Positions 6,352-14,699 of a stretch of 35,113 nt of DNA are shown piece by piece; positions within the stretch are counted from its first letter, which is position 1; the number at the start of each line of letters is the position of its first letter. The notes below the pieces were generated by a model. It was not told where the DNA came from, did no database searches, and saw nothing but the letters and a program-made list of their open reading frames with translations. The DNA is from Fibrobacterales bacterium Fibro_02 (GTDB lineage: Bacteria; Fibrobacterota; Fibrobacteria; Fibrobacterales; Fibrobacteraceae), in assembly GCA_001603905.1 (NCBI GenBank), contig LVAE01000044.1, positions 1-35,113 on the forward strand. Direction: 5' to 3'. A program made the position numbers and the translations under genes.

Positions 6352-7797
6352 ATGAAGTGTTTCTATCTATTGGTCGCCCTTGTAGTGGCCCTGTTATTTT
6401 CTGCATGTACACAAAACGCCAGCAGCGACGACGACAGCAGTTCCAAAACACTCACCGAGATCTACTTCCCCAAGCTAGACGGGATTACAGACGGATACGA
6501 GGCAGAACTCTACTTCAACTACGTCATGATAGACCTCTACTACCTTTACGGCCATTCACGCAATGAAATTGCTGACGACTACAAGGTCTACTTGGGCAAG
6601 GGTACCGACGCCGATGAAAGGGGCAAGGGATACTGCACAGCTCCTTATTACGATGTATGCTACATGTACAACCAGCTGAAGGACCCCTTCACCCGCTATT
6701 TTGACCCCTACGTCGCCCAAAGGGTACTCACGAACTTTCAAGAGACGCAGACCATCGTCGGAATCGGAGCCGAGGTCGAGGAAATTTTGAAAGACTCCGT
6801 CCAATACCTCCAGGTGTCCAACATCTACCCGGAATCGCCCAGCGAAAAGGCGGGTCTCCGCGAAGGCGACATCATCTTGCAGGTGGACGGGGTCCATATT
6901 TCCAGCCAATCAAATTTTGAAACCATGTGCACCGGAAACAAGGGCGATGTCATCAAGATCGTCGTCGAACGCGGAACAGACACCATTGTTGTCGCAAGCA
7001 TCCTGGACGAATACAGGACCCCTACCGTCCGCATCCATTATGAGGATTCCATACCGGTCATCCAGATTACGGAATTCACCGGGACAACCATCAGCGAAGG
7101 CGGAAGCTACGCGGAATTTGTAGCGGCACTGCAAAAGACCGAAGGCGCCAAGTCCACCATTATCGACTTGCGCAAAAATCCCGGAGGTTCAACAGACCAA
7201 TGCAACAGCATATCCTCCGAATTTCTCTCTGCGGGCGACACCATCATATCGGATATTTATACGAAGTCCGTCAGGGAAACCTCCGGTGGCAACGATAGAT
7301 ACGTCCAGGCTTTTGACACCGTTACCTATACCGCCACTAGGGACGGCCTCGGTAAGGACCGCTATTATGTATTCCTAGCCGACACTGGTTCAGCGAGCTG
7401 TGCCGAGGTGGTGCTTTCCGCCGTTACCGTCAACAAGAAGTCCCCTGTTGTCGGCATGCTTACCTACGGCAAGGGTATCGGACAAAACTACATCGTCTCG
7501 GGATTTACCAAAAACGATCCCCAAGGACTCGCCCTCATTACTGCCGCCGAAGGGTACGACAAGAATTGGGAAAGCTACCACGATCTAGGCATTGTCCCCG
7601 ACTACGAAATTGACGATCCGGATGAACAGATGGCGAAAGCGGTCGAGCTCGCCAAGAAAGCCAGCGAAAAGCGTACGGCAGGCTACGGGACCAAGCGACT
7701 CTATCACTTCTCCAAGATGGGGCCCCAGGAACAGGAAAACAGGATTCCCACCCTGAAGGACCTCAAGCCGAGATTCAGCAAAGCTAAATTATTCTAA
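6352..7797 (+). CDS. S41 serine protease lipoprotein, paralogue of the upstream gene
   Basis: This 481-residue protein has a clear lipoprotein signal (LLFSAC, Cys 19) and a Ser/Asp-rich linker (DDDSSS), which points to an outer-envelope location. The layout matches the upstream protein: a helical N region containing LKDPFTRYFDP, a PDZ domain (about 135-210, VGIGAEVEEIL and KAGLREGDIILQVDG), then the S41 core with IDLRKNPGGS (271-280), TGSASCAEV (nucleophile about 349) and TYGKGIGQ (Lys about 374). The shared words DPFTRY, SASC and YGKGIGQ show tandem duplication followed by divergence. GAGG lies 5 nt before the ATG. Its stop codon directly abuts the stop codon of the convergent M23 gene, with no spacer. 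Confidence 0.92.
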   Translation: MKCFYLLVALVVALLFSACTQNASSDDDSSSKTLTEIYFPKLDGITDGYEAELYFNYVMIDLYYLYGHSRNEIADDYKVYLGKGTDADERGKGYCTAPYYDVCYMYNQLKDPFTRYFDPYVAQRVLTNFQETQTIVGIGAEVEEILKDSVQYLQVSNIYPESPSEKAGLREGDIILQVDGVHISSQSNFETMCTGNKGDVIKIVVERGTDTIVVASILDEYRTPTVRIHYEDSIPVIQITEFTGTTISEGGSYAEFVAALQKTEGAKSTIIDLRKNPGGSTDQCNSISSEFLSAGDTIISDIYTKSVRETSGGNDRYVQAFDTVTYTATRDGLGKDRYYVFLADTGSASCAEVVLSAVTVNKKSPVVGMLTYGKGIGQNYIVSGFTKNDPQGLALITAAEGYDKNWESYHDLGIVPDYEIDDPDEQMAKAVELAKKASEKRTAGYGTKRLYHFSKMGPQEQENRIPTLKDLKPRFSKAKLF

Positions 7798-9111
7798 CTA
7801 CAGGTTTCGCATACGCACCATCACGTCGGTGGTGTCGTTTGCCTTTACGGCAGGGGCGGCGAGAGTCGCCTCTATTTGTGAGCGTATTTCAGCCACTTCC
7901 TTATGCAGGCGGGCCAGGCGTTCGCCTTCAAGCTTCGGGGCGGCAATCATCGTCTTGGAAGCAGGATTGATCCAGGCGCCCTTTTCGTTCTTGAAACCGA
8001 GATGCAGGTGCGGGCCCGTGCTACGTCCCGTGGAACCTACGCGGCCAATGCACTGGCGCGCAGAAACCTTCGCGCCGACAGCTACCCCGCGGGCAGAAAG
8101 GTGCATGTACCAGCTTTCGGAATTATCCCTGTGGCGAATGGCAATCTTGTTTCCGCTGAACTGGTCAAATCCAGAAACGGTGACGATACCTTCGGCGACG
8201 GCGTAAACGGGAGTGCCCGTAGGGCTACCGTAGTCGATACCGTAATGTGTCTTGCGCTGGCCCGTAATCGGATGGATGCGGCTACCGAAAGGACTCGTGA
8301 CATGCAGGCGGTCAAGCGGATAGCGGAGGCCGTCGTAAACCAGAGCCTCGCCCTTTTCGGTGTAGTGGGCGTTAAAGGAGCTCTTCGGATCAGGATCCTC
8401 GTAGCGGAAAGCCTCATGGTGACCGACGATGCGTCCGTCGAATTCCGCATAGACAACCTTGCCCGAAATCCAGATGGAGTCCTGGTAGAAGGTTTCTTCG
8501 AGAAGGATACGGAACTTGTCTCCGGCGCGAGCCAAGGGGAAAGCCACCTTGCACTGGAGCACGCCACTTACAATACCTACCATGCGACCAGGAATGCCCA
8601 CCTTGAAAAGTGTTCCGTTCAAGGTGCTACCTTCGGTAAGCGCCCCTTCGAAAATGGACTGGCGGCGCGTCACCGGCTTTTCAATCAGCTTGTAGACGTA
8701 GCCAGAATCGGTACGGGTGAGCATGTGGACCGTCGCCGGATTCGGGGCATAACGGAACTTCTGGACACTTCCCGCCGAATCGAGGGCGGCATAGAACACC
8801 TGTCCCACGCGAAGCTTTGAAAGTTCCACGCTATCCTGGAGCGCAAGCACAATCTTGCCACGTTCGCGTTCGTTAATCTGCATACGGACAAGCACCTGGA
8901 AAAGACCGTCACCCGCACGGACCGTATCGTTTTGCACGTTCCAATTGCCAGGAAGCGTCTGCACCTGTTCTATCGCATTTGTAAGGGAATCTATTTTGGC
9001 TCGGAGAAGTTCGCCCTCCGCTTTTAGATTCTGAATTTTTTCCTCTTCATTACAACCGAATAGAGAAAATGCTAAAAACACGGACAACGCTAAAAACACA
9101 AGACGTTTCAC
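7798..9111 (-). CDS. M23 family metallopeptidase lipoprotein
   Basis: This is a probable peptidoglycan endopeptidase of 437 residues. A lipobox (SLFGC, Cys 20) is followed by a short coiled coil (about 24-52). A LysM/OapA-like region (about 60-125, VRAGDGLFQVL and LRVGQVF) comes next. The catalytic M23 domain near the C-terminus has SPFGSRIHPITG, HYGID (His about 289, Asp about 293) and HLHLG (about 368-371), so the zinc ligands are intact. I chose the GTG at 9111 because GAGG lies 5 nt upstream and the signal peptide then starts VKRLVFLAL; the longer frame to 9165 would add a non-signal-like extension. TATTTTGT (9132-9139) is promoter-like. The terminator at 9166-9203 separates the gene from the FKBP gene. 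Confidence 0.92.
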   Translation of the reverse strand: MKRLVFLALSVFLAFSLFGCNEEEKIQNLKAEGELLRAKIDSLTNAIEQVQTLPGNWNVQNDTVRAGDGLFQVLVRMQINERERGKIVLALQDSVELSKLRVGQVFYAALDSAGSVQKFRYAPNPATVHMLTRTDSGYVYKLIEKPVTRRQSIFEGALTEGSTLNGTLFKVGIPGRMVGIVSGVLQCKVAFPLARAGDKFRILLEETFYQDSIWISGKVVYAEFDGRIVGHHEAFRYEDPDPKSSFNAHYTEKGEALVYDGLRYPLDRLHVTSPFGSRIHPITGQRKTHYGIDYGSPTGTPVYAVAEGIVTVSGFDQFSGNKIAIRHRDNSESWYMHLSARGVAVGAKVSARQCIGRVGSTGRSTGPHLHLGFKNEKGAWINPASKTMIAAPKLEGERLARLHKEVAEIRSQIEATLAAPAVKANDTTDVMVRMRNL

Positions 9112-9165
9112 AGGCACCTCAAAATGATGGTACAAAATAGAAATTAATAAAGGACAACGAATCAT

Positions 9166-9203
9166 AAAAAAAGTTCCCGCGAGGCTATCGCGAGAACTTT
9201 TTT
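9166..9203 (-). terminator. Rho-independent terminator after the FKBP gene
   Basis: The arms AAAAAAGTTCCCGCGA and TCGCGAGAACTTTTTT pair over about 16 bp with one G-U pair and a 5-nt GGCTA loop. On the minus strand the stem ends in a T-run. It lies 20 bp after the FKBP stop codon and just upstream of the M23 gene. Its symmetry would also let it act on the plus strand. Confidence 0.8.
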
Positions 9204-9223
9204 CAATTTCTTAAGTCAACCGA

Positions 9224-10192
9224 TTACTGTGCGGCAGCAGGAGCAGCCGGGGCAGCGGCAGGTGCAGCGGCCGGAGCGGCGGCAGCCGGTTTCGGTTCTG
9301 CAGCGGGCTTGGCAGCCGGAGCAGCAGCGGCGGGTTTTGCTTCAGCAGCCGGCTTAGCTTCTGCCTTGGGAGCAGCAGCGGCCTTCGGAGCGGCAGCCTT
9401 AGGAGCAGCCTTCTTCACTTCGGGCTTTGCGGCCGGAGCGGCTTCAGCCTTCGGAGCATCAGCGGCGTGCGTATCGATCAATTCCATTTCGAAAACGAGG
9501 AGGCTGTTACCCGGAATCTGCGGGCCACGGCCACGCGGACCGTAAGCGAGGTCGCTCGGGATCCATGCGGTAACCTTGCTGCCCACCTTCATGAGCTTGA
9601 GCATTTCGGTCCAACCCGGAATCACGGCGCCGATCGGGAATTCAAGCGGTTCGCCACGGTCGACAGAGCTGTCGAACTTGGTGCCGTCGAGGAGCGTACC
9701 GGTGTAGTGAACCTTCACGATGTCGCCATCGGCAGGAGTTGCACCCGTACCTTCGGTAATCACCTTGTACTGGAGGCCAGATTCGGTGGTCACGACGCCT
9801 TCGGCAGTCTTGTTCTTGGCGAGGAAAGCTTCGCCGGCAGCCTTGTTGGCTTCGGCAGCGAGGCTGTCCTTCTTGTTCTTTTCAGCCTGACGGGCCTGAG
9901 AAAGGTCGGTCAGGGTCTGGAAAATCACGGAGTCGTTCATCAGGAAATGAGCGGAATCGCTATTGTAACGTTCCTTGAAAGCCTGGATGAAGAGATCGAG
10001 GTCCAAGTCGATGGAGTCGCGAGTCACAAGCTGGAAACGAGCCTGGTTACCGAAATGGGCACCGAGAGCATAGCTGTACTTGTCCTTATCCGTCACCAGA
10101 GCGGTCTTGGTCTTCGGACCCTGGCACAACTGGTCACATCCGGTCAAAGCAAAGGCGAGAGCGCCTGCAGCAATAAGCAATTTTTTGTTCAT
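9224..10192 (-). CDS. FKBP-type peptidyl-prolyl isomerase lipoprotein with Ala/Pro/Lys-rich tail
   Basis: This is a predicted envelope folding catalyst of 322 residues. The lipobox is ALTGC (Cys 19). Residues about 35-130 resemble the FkpA/Mip N-terminal helical dimerisation region (YSYALGAHFGNQ). The FKBP domain spans about 138-241: GLQYKVITEGTGATP, VHYTGTLLDGTKFDSS, IPGWTEMLKLMKVGSK and IPSDLAYGPRG. The last 80 residues consist of Ala, Pro and Lys repeats (AAPKAAAPKAAAAPKAE). This is unusual for FkpA/Mip proteins; such a tail could span the periplasm or bind the cell wall. The ATG at 10192 is preceded by GAGGAA. The gene is divergent from glmS. Confidence 0.93.
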   Translation of the reverse strand: MNKKLLIAAGALAFALTGCDQLCQGPKTKTALVTDKDKYSYALGAHFGNQARFQLVTRDSIDLDLDLFIQAFKERYNSDSAHFLMNDSVIFQTLTDLSQARQAEKNKKDSLAAEANKAAGEAFLAKNKTAEGVVTTESGLQYKVITEGTGATPADGDIVKVHYTGTLLDGTKFDSSVDRGEPLEFPIGAVIPGWTEMLKLMKVGSKVTAWIPSDLAYGPRGRGPQIPGNSLLVFEMELIDTHAADAPKAEAAPAAKPEVKKAAPKAAAPKAAAAPKAEAKPAAEAKPAAAAPAAKPAAEPKPAAAAPAAAPAAAPAAPAAAQ

Positions 10193-10280
10193 TTATTCCT
10201 CTTTTGGTTAGTCAGGGGAAAAAATAACAAAATCTTACGGGAAAAGACCAATTGTAACTCAATTTTACCAAAAGAAATTC

Positions 10281-10299
10281 GTATATTAACGACCGTTAA
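10281..10299 (+). promoter_or_regulatory. Inverted repeat in the FKBP/glmS divergent promoter region
   Basis: TATATT at 10282-10287 resembles a -10 box. It overlaps the inverted repeat TTAACG-AC-CGTTAA (10286-10299), which lies 17 nt before the glmS ATG. This could be an operator or a start-proximal hairpin. There is no room for a glmS ribozyme here and I see no conserved core of one. Confidence 0.3.
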
Positions 10300-10316
10300 C
10301 AAATAAAGGATTTTCT

Positions 10317-12143
10317 ATGTGCGGAATTGTTGGCTACATAGGTAAAAACGATGCTTTACCTATCTTGATTGGTGGACTTAAGAAACTTGAATACCGCGGC
10401 TACGACAGCTCGGGCGTCGCCCTGATTGAAGACGGGAAAATTGAAACCGTCCGTGCCTCCGGAAAGATTGCAGCTCTCGAAGCCAAGCTCAAGGACAAGC
10501 CTCTCCACGGCCATATCGGCATCGCCCACACCCGCTGGGCAACCCATGGCGCCCCGACCGAACAGAACGCCCACCCGCACCAGAGCTTTGACGGCAACAT
10601 CTCGATTGTCCACAACGGCATTATCGAGAACTACGCCATCCTGAAAAAGAAGCTGCAGGCAGAAGGAATCGAATTCAAGTCCGAAACCGATACTGAAGTG
10701 GTCGCCCACCTGATTGCCCGCTACTACAAGGGCAACCTAAAAGAAGCTGTACTGAAAGCCATTTCGCTCATCGAAGGTACGTTCGGCCTTGCCGTCATCT
10801 GCAAGAGCGAACCCGATACCCTCATCGGCGCCCGCCGCGGATCTCCGCTTATTCTGGGCATCGGACAGGACGAATTCTACCTCGCCTCCGACGTTTCTGC
10901 AATTATCATGCACACGCAGAAGGTTGTCTACCTGGACGACAACGACATCGTCGAAATCAAGAACGACGGATACAACCTGCTGAACACGCACAGCCAACCC
11001 GTGCAGCACGAAGTGCAGGATGTCGAATTTGACGCAGACGCAATTGCCAAGGGCGGCTTCGCCCACTTCATGCTGAAGGAAATTTTCGAACAGCCCGAAG
11101 TGCTCCGCAACACCATGCGCGGACGCCTGCTGTACGCCGAAGGCAACGCCAAGCTGGCGGGCCTCGACACCAACATTAGGGAACTGAGGAACATCAACCG
11201 CATCATCATTACCGCCTGCGGCACGAGCTACTATGCCGGTATGGTCGGCGAATACATGATCGAAGACTTGGCCGGCGTTCCGGTCGAAGTCGAATACGCA
11301 TCTGAATTCCGTTACAGGAACCCGATTATCAAGCCGGGGACACTTGTCCTTGCCATTAGCCAGTCCGGTGAAACGGCCGATACACTCGCCGCCCTTAAGG
11401 AAGCCCAGCAGAAGGGTGCAACCGCACTTGCCATCTGTAACGGCGTGGGCTCTACAATCGCCCGCACAAGCGACGGCGGTGTCTACCTGCACGCAGGTCC
11501 CGAAATCGGCGTGGCCTCCACCAAGGCGTTCACCAGCCAGGTGACCGTCCTTGCGATGATTGCCCTCCTGCTCGGTCGCCAGCGCAGACTTTCCTTTGAA
11601 TCGGGCGCAGATATCGTCAAGGCCATGCAGGACCTCCCCGAACTGGTGGAACAGACACTCAAGCTTTCCGACCAGATTGCAGGCATTGCCCACCAGTATG
11701 TAAAGGCGAACAACTTCCTGTACCTGGGCCGCCATTACAACTACCCCGTTGCCATGGAAGGCGCCCTGAAGCTCAAGGAAATCAGCTACATTCACGCCGA
11801 AGGTTACCCCGCCGCCGAAATGAAGCACGGCCCCATCGCCCTGATCGACGAGAACATGCCCGTCGTAGTGATTGCCCCGAAGGATGCCCTGTTCGACAAG
11901 GTGATCAGCAACGTGCGCGAAATCAAGGCCCGTAGCGGAAAGGTCATCGCCATCACGACCGACGACTGCCACCCGCTCGACGACATCGCCGACCACCTGA
12001 TCAAGGTGCCGAAAACCATTCCCATGCTCATGCCGATTCTCACCTGCATTCCGCTGCAGCTGCTCGCCTACCATATCGCGGTGCTCCGCGGAAACGACGT
12101 GGACCAGCCGAGAAACCTCGCGAAGAGCGTCACCGTGGAATAA
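10317..12143 (+). CDS. glmS: Glutamine-fructose-6-phosphate aminotransferase (isomerizing)
   Basis: GlmS makes glucosamine-6-phosphate from fructose-6-phosphate and glutamine, the first step towards UDP-GlcNAc for peptidoglycan and surface sugars. The 608-residue length is normal. The N-terminal glutaminase has the Cys2 nucleophile (MCGIVGYIG), HTRWATHG and HNGIIENY. Two SIS sugar-binding domains follow (about 285-420 and 455-590; TACGTSYYAG, ISQSGETADTLAAL). HAEGYPAAEMKHGPIALID and the C-terminal LAKSVTVE are conserved in the isomerase part. AAGGA lies 7 nt before the ATG. The next gene starts 3 nt after the stop, so glmS probably leads the envelope operon. Confidence 0.98.
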   Translation: MCGIVGYIGKNDALPILIGGLKKLEYRGYDSSGVALIEDGKIETVRASGKIAALEAKLKDKPLHGHIGIAHTRWATHGAPTEQNAHPHQSFDGNISIVHNGIIENYAILKKKLQAEGIEFKSETDTEVVAHLIARYYKGNLKEAVLKAISLIEGTFGLAVICKSEPDTLIGARRGSPLILGIGQDEFYLASDVSAIIMHTQKVVYLDDNDIVEIKNDGYNLLNTHSQPVQHEVQDVEFDADAIAKGGFAHFMLKEIFEQPEVLRNTMRGRLLYAEGNAKLAGLDTNIRELRNINRIIITACGTSYYAGMVGEYMIEDLAGVPVEVEYASEFRYRNPIIKPGTLVLAISQSGETADTLAALKEAQQKGATALAICNGVGSTIARTSDGGVYLHAGPEIGVASTKAFTSQVTVLAMIALLLGRQRRLSFESGADIVKAMQDLPELVEQTLKLSDQIAGIAHQYVKANNFLYLGRHYNYPVAMEGALKLKEISYIHAEGYPAAEMKHGPIALIDENMPVVVIAPKDALFDKVISNVREIKARSGKVIAITTDDCHPLDDIADHLIKVPKTIPMLMPILTCIPLQLLAYHIAVLRGNDVDQPRNLAKSVTVE

Positions 12144-12146
12144 CCA

Positions 12147-14006
12147 ATGAAACCGTCTCTTTCGTTCGTCCTTCAGTTGCCGCCTTCGACGGCTTACGCC
12201 AAGCTAGATGCCGTGGCGGAAAACCTGCTTTCGGGAGTCCTTATGGCGCTCGATTCGGGCAAGATGAACATTTCGCTGTTCATGGACGGACCGACGCTGG
12301 AGACGGTTTGCAACGTAGGCCGCCCGCAGAAAATAAACAAGCTGCGCAAGGCAATCGAGGACGGCAGTCTAGAGCTACTGGGCGGCGGATTTTACGATCC
12401 GATGTTGCCGCTTTTCCCGACCGAGTTGCAGTCCATGCAGCTGGAACAGCACGGGAGTTTCCTGTGGAAGCACTTCAAGGTCGAACCGACCGGCTACTTC
12501 AATTCCTCGATGGTCTGGGAAATGGAAATGACCGATCTCCTGGAAAAGCACCGATTTGAATACGCCCTGGTACAAGAAGCATCGTTACAGGACGCCCTCG
12601 GCCGCACGACACCCGTTTCGGGATGGTATTCCGTCGAAGACAAGGGGGCATTCCTCAAGATTGTCCCCATTTCGCAAACGCTTTCTCGAGCCATTGCCGA
12701 AGATGACTTTCACTGGCCTGAAATTGCAGAGCCATACTGCCGTGGAGGAAAGACGGCGGTCATCGCCTTGGATATTCCACCGCAGCCGGGCGACATCATT
12801 CCTTTCTTCGAAAGGCTGATTGACTTTCTTGAAACGAATGAGCTCGAAACGAAGACCGTCGCAAGCGTCGTCAATGAACAGACCTCCGAAGGCCGAATCA
12901 GTTTTCTGCTTTCCGCCGGGCAAAAAATAGGGCTTCCTGCAACCGCCAAGACTTGCCGAGAGCTCCTGGTAAAAAGACCCGAAGTCAACCTGCTGCACAA
13001 GACGCTCCTTTCGCTTTACCACCGCGCCAAGGACACTCTGAAAGACCACGAACTCAAAGAAATCTACCAGATGCTGATGCCCGCCATGTCGCCCATCTAC
13101 TACCGCGATATGCAGGACTGCGAAGGGATGCGGACTCCCATGGTCCGCTGGTGGGGAGCTCGATTCCTGCTCCAGGTGGCCAATCGCCTGACAGAACTCG
13201 TGTCCTTTGACGGAATCCGGCTAGACATCGCAGACTTCATGCTTGACGGCCACAAGTACATCTGGGCGGAAAACCATTCCTACTCTTTCCTGCTGGATTA
13301 TTTCGGCGGCGGAGTCCTACGAATCCTGAATGCCAAGGATCCCGAAAACAACCTGCTGAGTTCCTGGCGCGACGACGGAGAACCTGCAGTCAGTTTCCTT
13401 GACTTCGTTCTCCCGAACACAGAACTGAAGGCCTCCAAGCTCGACCAGCTCCTTTCGGACCGCGAAGGAATTCTTGCAAGCCCCTTCGACTACCAGATCA
13501 AGCGACACGACGAAAGTACGGACATCCAGCTTCTCTCGGAGCAGCAAGTCAAAATCGGCGAACAGAGCGGCACCTTCGAAGTCGAGAAGAAGTACGCCCT
13601 TTCGGCTACGGGATCCGAATTCGAGTTGGAATACAGACTCAAGAACAGCGGTTCCGCGGAAGCTAGAGGCTTTTTCGGGACACTCCTCGAGACAGGCCTG
13701 CTCGCCTGCGGAACAACGGACCGCGACATCCTCGTTGATGGCGACGCCCTCAAGTTCAACTTCCGTGACCCCCTGATTTTCCCCGATGCAAGGCGGATCG
13801 AAATCAAGGACTCCGTTACGGATTGCCGCATCCGTCTTGATTTCGAGACCAGGACCTCGCTCCTGGTCGCCCCGATTTTCGGGGCATCCGCACTCGCTGC
13901 TCCCGAAGCATTGCAAGGCATTCGCATATTCCCCTTCTGGAAGCTTTCGCTTGCAAGCCTCAACGAAACCGAATTCAAGATGACCGTCCACATTTCCAAG
14001 AGATAA
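12147..14006 (+). CDS. GH57-like protein with DUF1925/DUF1926-type C-terminal regions, probable pseudoenzyme
   Basis: The 619-residue protein has the layout of GH57 4-alpha-glucanotransferases and amylases. The N-terminal barrel shows ELLGGGFYDPMLPLFP (about 76-91), equivalent to ELLTGGYYEPIL. A helical middle region follows (about 280-350, PEVNLLHKTLLSLYHRAKD), then a C-terminal beta region (about 360-619, DGHKYIWAE, YFGGGVLRIL, NNLLSSW). The two catalytic motifs look changed. The position of the Glu nucleophile in WLTERVW is Ser in YFNSSMVW (about 117-124), and the DDGEKFG acid/base motif is replaced by LDIPPQPG. The QCNDAYWHG-like sugar site is also not kept. It may bind glucan without cutting it, or have another role. 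It is tightly coupled to glmS (3-nt gap) and to the STAS gene (3-nt gap). Confidence 0.8.
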   Translation: MKPSLSFVLQLPPSTAYAKLDAVAENLLSGVLMALDSGKMNISLFMDGPTLETVCNVGRPQKINKLRKAIEDGSLELLGGGFYDPMLPLFPTELQSMQLEQHGSFLWKHFKVEPTGYFNSSMVWEMEMTDLLEKHRFEYALVQEASLQDALGRTTPVSGWYSVEDKGAFLKIVPISQTLSRAIAEDDFHWPEIAEPYCRGGKTAVIALDIPPQPGDIIPFFERLIDFLETNELETKTVASVVNEQTSEGRISFLLSAGQKIGLPATAKTCRELLVKRPEVNLLHKTLLSLYHRAKDTLKDHELKEIYQMLMPAMSPIYYRDMQDCEGMRTPMVRWWGARFLLQVANRLTELVSFDGIRLDIADFMLDGHKYIWAENHSYSFLLDYFGGGVLRILNAKDPENNLLSSWRDDGEPAVSFLDFVLPNTELKASKLDQLLSDREGILASPFDYQIKRHDESTDIQLLSEQQVKIGEQSGTFEVEKKYALSATGSEFELEYRLKNSGSAEARGFFGTLLETGLLACGTTDRDILVDGDALKFNFRDPLIFPDARRIEIKDSVTDCRIRLDFETRTSLLVAPIFGASALAAPEALQGIRIFPFWKLSLASLNETEFKMTVHISKR

Positions 14007-14009
14007 CTC

Positions 14010-14699
14010 ATGAAGTCCGACCTGATAGACATCCAAGTAGAATCTCGTGGAAACGATGTTGAACTCACCCTATCGGGTTCGCTCGGCATAGCGCAACTTT
14101 CGGCCGTCAAGGAAAAGCTCGACATGCTTGTCGACGGGCCGGGTTGTTTTTTCTTCTTGAACCTGCAGAACGCCCACTTTACCAGCGACCATTACCTGAA
14201 CGTATTCCTGGAACTCCTGAACCGCGTCAAGTCGCAAAAATCGGCGCTAATCCTGATCTTCGATTCTGCTGAACTCTACGATTACTTTTCCAGGTACCTG
14301 AACATTTTCGAAGTCTACGAAAACCGTAACGCCTACAAGAAATCGGGAACCAAGAAGCAGCTGCAGCAGATTGGCATCCATTACGGGCTTCGCTCCGGCA
14401 TCACCATCAGTTCAGGAGTCGCAGTAGCCTTCCTTTCGCTGATCGTCGGCTGGATTGTTACTTTGTTAATAATCATCTCGACGCAAGGACACGACCTCTC
14501 CGACAAGCAGGCCCAAATCATAGCGCTCCAGAACCAGAAGGAACGCTACATCAAGGAAATCGACAAGCTGGAATCCTCTATTGGGCCTCTCCGCAAGCTG
14601 GGCGTCGTACAGGATACGACCATGCTCAGTTCCTTTGGACTCATCCAGGACTGGGTCGGTTATCTAGAATACCTCGAGAACACCCGACGTGAAAAGTAA
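14010..14699 (+). CDS. STAS-domain protein with one TM segment and a periplasmic coiled coil
   Basis: The 229-residue protein begins with a STAS (anti-sigma antagonist-like) domain at about 5-105: VELTLSGSLGIAQ, CFFFLNLQNAHFTSDHYLNVFLELL and ALILIFDSAELYDYF. A strong TM helix follows at about 131-157, then a coiled-coil-like segment (about 164-190, QAQIIALQNQKERYIKEIDKLE). The predicted topology puts STAS in the cytoplasm and the C-terminus outside. STAS domains normally bind partner proteins or nucleotides, and TM-tethered forms with an outside coil are uncommon. The usual phospho-Ser context is not clear (TSDH at 58-61). The gene overlaps the lytic transglycosylase gene by 11 nt, which implies coupled translation and a shared role at the envelope. 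Confidence 0.75.
   Translation: MKSDLIDIQVESRGNDVELTLSGSLGIAQLSAVKEKLDMLVDGPGCFFFLNLQNAHFTSDHYLNVFLELLNRVKSQKSALILIFDSAELYDYFSRYLNIFEVYENRNAYKKSGTKKQLQQIGIHYGLRSGITISSGVAVAFLSLIVGWIVTLLIIISTQGHDLSDKQAQIIALQNQKERYIKEIDKLESSIGPLRKLGVVQDTTMLSSFGLIQDWVGYLEYLENTRREK

Noticed and set aside
10193..10316. glmS ribozyme or riboswitch upstream of glmS
   Set aside because: The gap is 124 bp and shared with a divergent promoter, and I see no conserved ribozyme core.
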